A model generated the notes under the pieces. The model saw only the letters and a list, made by a program, of their open reading frames with translations. It was not told the DNA's origin and made no database searches. A DNA stretch of 64,000 bases from Gemmobacter sp034519525 (GTDB lineage: Bacteria > Pseudomonadota > Alphaproteobacteria > Rhodobacterales > Rhodobacteraceae): NCBI GenBank assembly GCA_034519525.1, contig JAXHOJ010000063.1, positions 62,001 through 126,000 on the forward strand, given 5' to 3'. This document shows, in pieces, positions 63,981-64,000 of the stretch (position 1 is its first letter; each line of letters starts with the position of its first letter). The position numbers and the translations under genes were made by a program.

Positions 63981-64000
63981 ATGAGCAAGAAATCCGACCC
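63981..64000 (+). CDS. smpB: Probable start of SsrA-binding protein gene (truncated by window)
   Basis: Only MSKKSD and the first base pairs of the next codon are visible. The position after dapA and the basic Ser/Lys start match smpB in Rhodobacterales, but six codons cannot prove it. Confidence 0.35.

Overview
The window is a GC-rich chromosomal segment of an alphaproteobacterium, most likely Rhodobacterales (Rhodobacter, Paracoccus or Gemmobacter type). The evidence is the gene content and the gene pairings: petP-petR, xseB-ispA-dxs, slt-dapA, an ohrR/ohr divergent pair with strongly alphaproteobacterial proteins, membrane-bound ferritin MbfA with an Irr-type box, and the very high third-position GC. 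Almost all genes are housekeeping or metabolic. I see no prophage, CRISPR array, rRNA operon or intact insertion sequence.

Layout. 1-3.8 kb: gltB (5' end outside the window, two frameshifts). 3.9-5.3 kb: a two-gene minus-strand cassette with an HPr-kinase-like/PqqD fusion and a Tat-exported (S/T)-(R/K)-P repeat protein. 5.5-9.3 kb: mtgA, a GST-fold protein, an RTX-repeat protein, queG and a small protein. 9.3-10.3 kb: ohrR/ohr around several inverted repeats. 10.4-16.7 kb: ilvE, petPR, a histone-deacetylase-like amidohydrolase, xseB-ispA-dxs. 16.8-18.1 kb: an AT-rich DUF4145 gene and HU. 18.3-23.6 kb: amn, an SDR protein, terC, exoD-like, an EamA transporter. 23.7-30.8 kb (minus strand): aroC, a lipoprotein MltB-type transglycosylase, rnr, mbfA, a NYN-LOTUS protein. 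30.9-40 kb: MDR reductase, EamA, a PACE-type pump, ybaK, a GGDEF protein, glutathione-dependent formaldehyde dehydrogenase, two I78 inhibitor lipoproteins, cytochrome c', DUF2867, tRNA-Pro(CGG), EamA. 40.1-47.9 kb: a Na/Pi cotransporter, then leuB, an EEP nuclease/phosphatase-like protein, a membrane protein, leuD, an intruding DUF3800 gene and leuC. 48.1-59.5 kb: a two-component system divergent from an acyl-CoA synthetase / five-gene Liv-type ABC transporter / CoA-ligase operon. 59.5-64 kb: a small membrane protein, slt, dapA, EamA and the first codons of what is probably smpB.

How genes work together. gltB, ilvE and leuBCD serve nitrogen assimilation and branched-chain amino acids; xseB-ispA-dxs is translationally coupled and supplies isoprenoids; mtgA, the MltB-type enzyme and slt build and turn over peptidoglycan, with dapA supplying diaminopimelate. 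Stress functions are ohr/ohrR, mbfA, cytochrome c' and the formaldehyde dehydrogenase. The acs-liv-ligase operon looks like uptake plus CoA activation of an organic acid, probably under the adjacent kinase/regulator pair; its substrate cannot be read from the sequence.

Two points dominate interpretation. First, six single-site frame breaks interrupt otherwise conserved proteins (gltB twice, the kinase/PqqD gene, the Na/Pi transporter, leuB, the acyl-CoA synthetase), which suggests base-level sequence errors more than real decay. Second, short intergenic elements recur: a hairpin followed by GGATATTT and CCAAGATAAAG, and a related TTGCTCCTTCCCAAATACTC form, sometimes as facing pairs. The best candidate for an undescribed system is the kinase/PqqD plus repeat-protein cassette at 3.9-5.3 kb.
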